Assembly: GCA_032622095.1 (NCBI GenBank)
Contig: CP136066.1
Span: 103,067,319 to 103,131,318, forward strand
DNA: 64,000 nt
Source: Siphonodentalium dalli
Lineage: Eukaryota > Mollusca > Scaphopoda > Gadilida > Siphonodentaliidae
Direction of reading: 5' to 3'
Shown here: piece by piece, positions 58,528-64,000 of the stretch
How positions within the stretch are numbered: the stretch's first letter is position 1
How the letters are laid out: every line of letters starts with the position of its first letter
The notes under the pieces: model-generated
The model's input: only the letters and a program-made list of their open reading frames with translations
Databases searched by the model: none
What the model was told of the DNA's origin: nothing
Made by a program: the position numbers and the translations under genes

Positions 58528-58660
58528 AGCCTTCCATGACTGGAGGGAACATCCTGAAAATTTGCGAAAACCCTGTGCCAATGCATTGTCTTATTTATGG
58601 GAACCTCGCATATATAAGATAATATATTGGCCTAAAAATATTTAATTTGATCAATCCATT
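58528..58660. mobile_element. TTAA element family B, fragment 11
   Basis: CTTCCATGACTGGAGGGAAC, a shortened hairpin and TTGGCCTAAAAATATTTAA; no right end. Confidence 0.55.
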
Positions 58661-58790
58661 AATTTTTTGGCTGTAAGTTAGTTGCCCATTCATATCCAGT
58701 GTAATGAACTGAGATGAATTCAATATCTCGTGATGAGATGCCCTTCAGCTTTAACATAAGGAAGAAAGTTCTTATATTCCTCACATCCAA

Positions 58791-59245
58791 GCCTCAAAAT
58801 ATGGTGCTAGACATTTGCAGAATGAGGTCCCCAGAGGGGGAATTTAGTGACACCGCCCCGAGTATAGCTAAATTGACCCTCTGGGGACCTCATTATTGGG
58901 CCTCATCTTCTCTGGAAAGAATCTTTATTATCGAATTAACAAGTGTTTAAATTTTTTTTTTTAGAAACTTCTGTAGAAAGATTCTTTTTCTTTTTTAGTT
59001 TAGATTCTCTATATCCCCAAATTGGCAGACAACACAATGCATAATCGAGGTGCCCAATGGGTGCACATCACTATCTTCACCTGGAACTTAAATCTGTGTC
59101 TAGGTCTCCCATAGCAGATGAGCTATGCAGAATGAGGTCCCCAGAGGATGAAATTGCCCCTATCCCGCTGTGCAGGGTAGCATCACTAAATTCACCTTCT
59201 GGGGAACTCATTCTGCAAATGTCCAGCACCATATTATTGAGGCCT
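58791..59245. mobile_element. Foldback element family F, variant copy 8
   Basis: Both hairpins carry GCAGAATGAGGTCCCCAGAG, but the outer ends are GCCTCAAAATATGGTGCT and its inverse AGCACCATATTATTGAGGC, unlike the CACTATTTGCAGGC ends of the other copies. Confidence 0.7.
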
Positions 59246-59674
59246 GCTCACACCATACATTAATAATTCTAAAAATAAAAAGTTTGTTTGTTTCTTGACA
59301 CTTTTATTACTTGTTTATTGACACCAGGTTATCACATGAGCCCATACATTTCAATGACAAGAAGTGTGGATTATATTTTTAATTCTTGGAACTGCCACAA
59401 GACATAACAACTACTTCGTTGTATTGCAGCAAATATACGCTGCACTACTTGGGCTGCTTTAACCTCTAGCTTCTAGGTAAATAATTTCTCATTTTGGAAT
59501 GTCCTATCGATTTATAATTTGCTTTATTTTCACCTTACTTAATACCAGAATACTTTGTCCTTACTTTAGCAACTATTAATGGTATTTTGGTGTAGCTTGA
59601 CCCTAAATGGTCATATATTTTCCTTATTGTGTGAAATATTTGCTGAAATGAGGAAAAGAAAAGTGTAGAATTAA

Positions 59675-59918
59675 CCCTTTCAGTGCCAAGTCCGATTTTT
59701 GTATCAACCCATATTTCCTTGATCATTTTTCAAATTTATTGATTATAATAATGTGATACATTGATGGAAAGAGCTCTTAGAGCAGCTTGATCATTTTTCA
59801 AATTTATTGATTATAATAATGTGATACATCAATGTATCACATTATTATAATCAATAAATTTGAAAAATGATCAAGGAAATATGGGTTGATACAAAAATCG
59901 GACTTGGCACTGAAAGGG
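59675..59918. mobile_element. TTAA element family D, copy 3 with internal duplication
   Basis: TTAA 59671-59674 and 59919-59922; perfect CCCTTTCAGTGCCAAGTCCG ends; the AATTTATTGATTATAATAAT arm segment occurs one extra time near the centre. Confidence 0.85.
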
Positions 59919-60042
59919 TTAAGGGTAACTTAGGCCATTTTTTTATTTTGGTGGTTTATGGATCCTCCTACCAAAAAATCAGCAGAGTGGAAACAAAATA
60001 AAATTTGCAATCGATGCTTATATTATTTTCTTTGAGTCTCAG

Positions 60043-60148
60043 TGGGGGCTTTCCGATGAATGGCAACAAGCCATATTTCCGACTAAATCCTGAAAAATTA
60101 CCCATAATTGTGCTGTGGTTAAGGAGTCGATTATTTAGGGCATTACTG
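60043..60148. mobile_element. Palindromic MITE family A, half copy 10
   Basis: One arm, GGGCTTTCCGATGAATGGCA to GGGCATTACTG, then TA. Confidence 0.75.
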
Positions 60149-60712
60149 TATGCATCACATTCAATTTAAGATCTTTTTGCCTTTCAACCTGATTTTTTTT
60201 ATAAGGAATTAATTTTTTCCCCTCCTACCCTATCTTTAAAATAATTTATCCGTAAACCAACAAATAATAAAAAAGAGGCCTTAAGATAAACTACATTGAA
60301 ACATGGCCAACTATCACCAAAGAGAAGACACTATGCCAAATATGGTTAAGTGTGCAACAAATGAGCATTCCTGATATGTATGCTATACACAGTATATTCA
60401 TATAAATATAAAGGTGAAAAATGTGTGTAGTTGTGGTTTCACTTTCCATAGTTATGTGTATAAGCCTTTGTTGATGCTAAAATGCTTGTATGTTATCTCT
60501 GAACATATTGACTATCAATTTCTGATCATGATGTACATCTATTTTGTTATCTGTATATAAATATATTAATTAAAACCTTTTAATATAGATCTTTGTTGAT
60601 CTTTTTCATTTGAGCCTTTCAGCACTGTGTTTGCCAGCATTCCGTTCTAATGTCATAATACCCTGGGTTCCCCAAGCTATATTTGCTTGTTTTTAACATT
60701 TTAGTTTGATAT
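60149..60712. other. Intergenic AT-rich stretch, no gene seen
   Basis: No feature recognised. Confidence 0.4.
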
Positions 60713-60716
60713 TAAC

Positions 60717-60855
60717 CCTTTCTAAATATTCATTGGCGAGTAGTTATCCCTTAGGAAATGTTCAGATAATAGTTCAACAAACATGGTTGTTTGTTGAACT
60801 TATTACCTGAACAATTCCCACCAATGAGTAGGATTTTTTCTACACTTTCTAATGA
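60717..60855. mobile_element. TTAA element family E, left-end fragment
   Basis: TTAACCCTTTCTAAATATTC followed by the family E interior (GAAATGTTCAGATAATAG); the right end is decayed. Confidence 0.55.
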
Positions 60856-61745
60856 AAATCGACTGGAAAATAGGTCGAAAGTGATCTTGTTTTCAACCAA
60901 TATTTAGTGTATGTTTTTTTTAGGCCAATTATTTCTGATATTTTCCTACTTTCAGGAAAATTATAGACTAAAATTTCTTTCAGATGGAAAAAATAGAGCA
61001 TCCAACACTGCAGTGTCCAGCTAGAGGATAAACTCAATTGTTTTAGTGTGACTATAACCTTAAACATGGAATGGTATGCTATTGGAAATGGAATTATCAT
61101 TATTGTTTTCATCCAACATTTAAATTGAAGATCTGAGTAAAGTTGTATTGAAGAATTTGGGTGTCAACTTGCCAAAGGCGCAATCCAGACCTAATTTACT
61201 GGACTCATCTTGTAAATTCCGCTGTAAACTGGGGACTCGTAGATCCTCTATATATAGGATGCCACTGAGTCTTCCCATAGCTTAGTCTCAATAGGTTTCA
61301 TTGTATTTGAGTTCATAAGGTCGAAGATAGGAGAATCACCTTCAAGTACTGGCCAAGGGGAGATTACCATTATCTCAATATCTATGTAATGAGACATAGA
61401 AATACATTGAACTAAAGTTAAATCTAGATCATTCCGTTAGCTTCAATTACCACTTTTATGAAACATGAATTTCGTTTCAAGAGCAGATATATCGAAAGAT
61501 GTATACTGGAGTCGGCTTGTCCGTCCGTCCGTGGACACAAATTTGTCCAGAGTTTTTCTGTCGTTTTTTGATCAATTTTCGTGAAACTTGGCACAGACAT
61601 CAACCACCATGGGAACCTGTGCACCTGCGATTATGACGTATGTTGGACTTTTTTTGGTGGAGTTATCCCCCATTTTTCGACTTGGAAAATTTTCGCAACA
61701 TGTATAATTTTGTCCGAGCTTTTATTCCTACATTTTTAGGTCAAT

Positions 61746-62619
61746 GGAGCTTTCCACAGAGGCCACGCCCACAGCGTAGTCCCGCCCAATGGCAATTTAT
61801 TAGAATATATTCGACCAATCAGATGCCGAGCCGGCCGCTGGCTGCGGAGATTTTTTCGACGCCATCTTTCTTCACCCTAATTTTTATATCCATGCATACA
61901 TTCAGTGTTAAATTGGCTATTTTCAAACAACTTTTTTGTTGTCTAATCATAATATACTGAGATTTATATTTGCGGCATGATGTTATAAATTTATCCGTGA
62001 TTATAACAATGTTTTTCGCATGACACTTGTCATAAGTTTCACATTTAATGGCAAAACGAATGTGTGTTCTCTTGTTTAGATATATTAGAGTTCAGTGATC
62101 TGTCTGTTCTGGTCTGTATGCATTTTTTCTTCCAGAGCCCTTGATCGATTTTAACCAAATTTGGTGTGGTGCCTCGGGGTTTTTTGAATTTTTGAGCAAG
62201 AAGTTTAATCTAAAAATCTAAAAACAAAATTTAAAAATTAAATAATTTTTTTCTTTCTAATTAAGTAGAAAGAAATTTAAATTGAAAAAATTAAAACAAA
62301 TTTTAAAGATTCAATCTAAAAATCCAAAAAGAAAATAAAAAAAATTTAATTGAAAATTTTTAATTGTTATTTTAATTTAAAAAACAAATTATTATTTGGT
62401 TTTTGTTCAACAGCACATCAAAGATCAAACTGGTCAAAAGATCAAATTTGAACGAATCATATACATGAGTCTGTTCCAGCTAGTTAACATAGGGGCAAGT
62501 GCTAATGTGTTCACTACGGACATCGATCTCGGGTGACAGACAATATTTATGTGGATAAAGTATTTTTACAAGTGGGCGGGAATACCGCTGTGGGTGTGGC
62601 CTCTGTGGAAAGCTCCATT
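61746..62619. mobile_element. Element with GGAGCTTTCCACAGAGGCC ends nested in G10
   Basis: Inverted ends TGGAGCTTTCCACAGAGGCC and GGCCTCTGTGGAAAGCTCCA, extending to CACGCCCACAGCG versus CGCTGTGGGTGTG. The host repeat reads on across the insertion (TTTTTAGGTCAAT / TTGTTTTGAAACTTGG). A target duplication cannot be fixed. The interior includes low-complexity A/T at 62200-62400. Confidence 0.7.
62200..62400. repeat. A/T low-complexity tract
   Basis: Almost only A and T, with repeated AATTTAAA, AAATTTTAA and TTTAATT words on both strands. Confidence 0.8.
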
Positions 62620-62945
62620 GTTTTGAAACTTGGCACATATAGTACTATGGGAAACTGCGAATATGAGGTCTGTCCGAATTTCAATTTGTGGAGTTAGCCC
62701 CATTTTTCAACTTAGAAAATCTTCTCAAAATGCATAATTTTGTCCGAGCTTTTATTCCTATATTTTTCAGTCAATAGGTTTTAGGATTAGGATTAAGGGT
62801 TAATAGGTTCAAGATTAGTGTTAGGGCTTATGGGATTTAGAGTTACCTGTTCACATAATTTCAGTGCCCAATATACAGTAATGGCTACTACATTCAAATA
62901 ACATGTTGAATACGGGGGGTATACCTCAGTCCTATCTGGGACAGG

Positions 62946-63160
62946 CCCATCTCTAGTTTAATACTGAAAACCAAGATCCGATTATTCACCCCAAAACATC
63001 GTTCCCATCTACATGTCAATATCAATTTACAACACATGGAAAATTTCATGATGATCAGACGAATGGTATGGCCACAGGCAACTTGCCTTTGGGTATGGCC
63101 TGTAGCCCATGCTAATGGATTGAATTTGTTCTTTTTCGTTTCCATCTTAATAGCGAGTTT
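62946..63160 (-). repeat. Inverted fragment of the AAGTTTGAGCTAT-type repeat
   Basis: On the - strand: CCATTAGCATGGGCTACAGG, GATCATCATGAAATTTTCCA and ACATGTAGATGGGAACGATG, as in 48180-48270. Confidence 0.6.
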
Positions 63161-63609
63161 GCGATACCCGTTCGACGGGAACGGGTACGGGTAAATCTGT
63201 GAACATCGTCACGGTCACTTGGGTACTTTCAATGCAGCACATAAAGCGATAGCGAATTGAAACGGGTAGATTTGTCCCATTGACCGGTAGCATTTCACTA
63301 CGATTTTCTCACTCAAAGGTCCATGAATTCCATGAAATTCCAGTCAGCTATGCGTTAACCTATTTATTGAAAGATTTCATGGGCAAATATTATTGATAAA
63401 ATTGTCATTTTAACCCAGGATTTGTATTCAAATTCTCGAGGCGGCTTCTAGCGCTTAGATAAATACGGAAGGCCGATTTTTTTCACTAACAACTTTGTTC
63501 ACTGCATTAATGACAGGTTGTGATTAATAGAGTGAGTAGATGTTGCTATAGGTGCAGTCTCGGCCCATTGCATGATTGCAGGGACATGTCTATAGATGGT
63601 CTGCGCGTT

Positions 63610-64000
63610 ATGAAGGGTGTCCACCTTCGAATTTCTAACTACACATCTTGAACCATATCAAATTCACAAGTTTGCGCGTAATTCCATTTGCACGCCCTCC
63701 CCTTGGCTGGCATCAAGCTTTCCAAATGTTGGACATTTTGAGACCTGACACCCCACCCCCAAAGCTTGAACAATTTCCAACTGTTTCTGACAGCCATTGT
63801 AGTCCAAATTGTGTTACCAAAAATAGGGAAAATGCAAATGTTTGTCTAAAAACTACAAATTCTCCACTGATAAATTGTTCGAAAAACAAACTACGAAAAC
63901 AATTTCAACCTATTGTTTGTGTGAAATTTCCAACAAATGTTGTGTCAGGTGTATCAAATTTCCAAATGTTGAACATTTGACAAAGTTGGGGAGGGGTTGA
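63610..64000. repeat. Family P dispersed repeat, window-edge copy
   Basis: TTTCCAAATGTTGGACATTT, GACACCCCACCCCCAAAGC and AATTTCCAACAAATGTTGTG; related to 16430-17070 and 25440-25620. The 110-residue frame through it has no family match. Confidence 0.45.

Larger units (their letters stand above)
61478..62958 (+). mobile_element. HINE-like tandem-repeat element G10, interrupted
   Basis: Starts near GATGTATACTGGAGTCGGC with TTGTCCGTCCGTCCGTGG; units carry GTGAAACTTGGCACAGACAT and ATTTTGTCCGAGCTTTTATT. It ends GGGGGGTATACCTCAGTCC, a GTCC-TATCT-GGGAC stem, then CCCATCTCTAGTT, a variant of the CTCTTGT end. Confidence 0.55.

Noticed and set aside
62770-62860. Interstitial telomere-like repeat (TTAGGG-like words)
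   Set aside because: Only scattered TTAGG/TTAGGG-like words, irregularly spaced; not a telomeric array.

Overview
The window is AT-rich animal nuclear DNA. Coding sequence is split by long GT-AG introns, and most of the rest is dispersed repeats. Abundant CCGTCC-bearing tandem-repeat elements and AGCTCACCTGAG-type elements point to a lophotrochozoan, most likely a mollusc; this is inferred from the repeats, not proven.

Three protein-coding genes can be supported. (1) At the left edge (2-322, + strand) lies the last coding exon of a leucine repeat adaptor (FAM89/LURAP) family gene, whose 5' part is outside the window. (2) A complete four-exon neudesin (NENF) gene, a secreted cytochrome b5-like protein of the MAPR family, runs on the - strand from 31005 down to 25892 and encodes 165 residues. 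(3) A complete eight-exon ACTR2 gene (Arp2, the actin-related subunit of the Arp2/3 complex) runs on the + strand from 31175 to 57848 and encodes 395 residues. NENF and ACTR2 are head to head with only 169 bp between their start codons, so this gap is a likely bidirectional promoter; it holds CCAAT boxes in both orientations and an ETS-like TTTCCGG. Every NENF and ACTR2 exon junction keeps frame with canonical splice sites.

Layout: 323-25642 is gene-free and filled with nested repeats. 25643-31005 is NENF. 31006-31174 is the shared promoter. 31175-57848 is ACTR2, whose 9.8-kb intron 1 and 6.8-kb intron 6 carry large DNA-transposon-like elements. 57849-64000 is again gene-free.

Repeats fall into recognisable groups. 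There are perfect-palindrome MITEs flanked by TA (at least 10 copies). There are several TTAA-flanked families whose ends begin CCCTTT (piggyBac-like). A shared approximately 72-bp hairpin is reused inside families with different ends. Two hAT-like families have exact 8-bp target duplications. One family has CAGTCGAC ends and 9-bp duplications. Several elements have TTA/TAA duplications (PIF/Harbinger-like), and two have TA duplications with unusual subterminal arrays. A large class combines a 5' hairpin, a CCGTCC microsatellite, 150-190 bp tandem repeats, a 3' hairpin and a common CTCTTGT end, resembling Helentron-associated (HINE/pearl-type) elements. A broken Penelope-like GIY-YIG endonuclease fragment sits next to ACTR2 exon 7. 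A recent 1.49-kb tandem duplication spans 17431-20415. No tRNA, rRNA or CRISPR locus is convincing.
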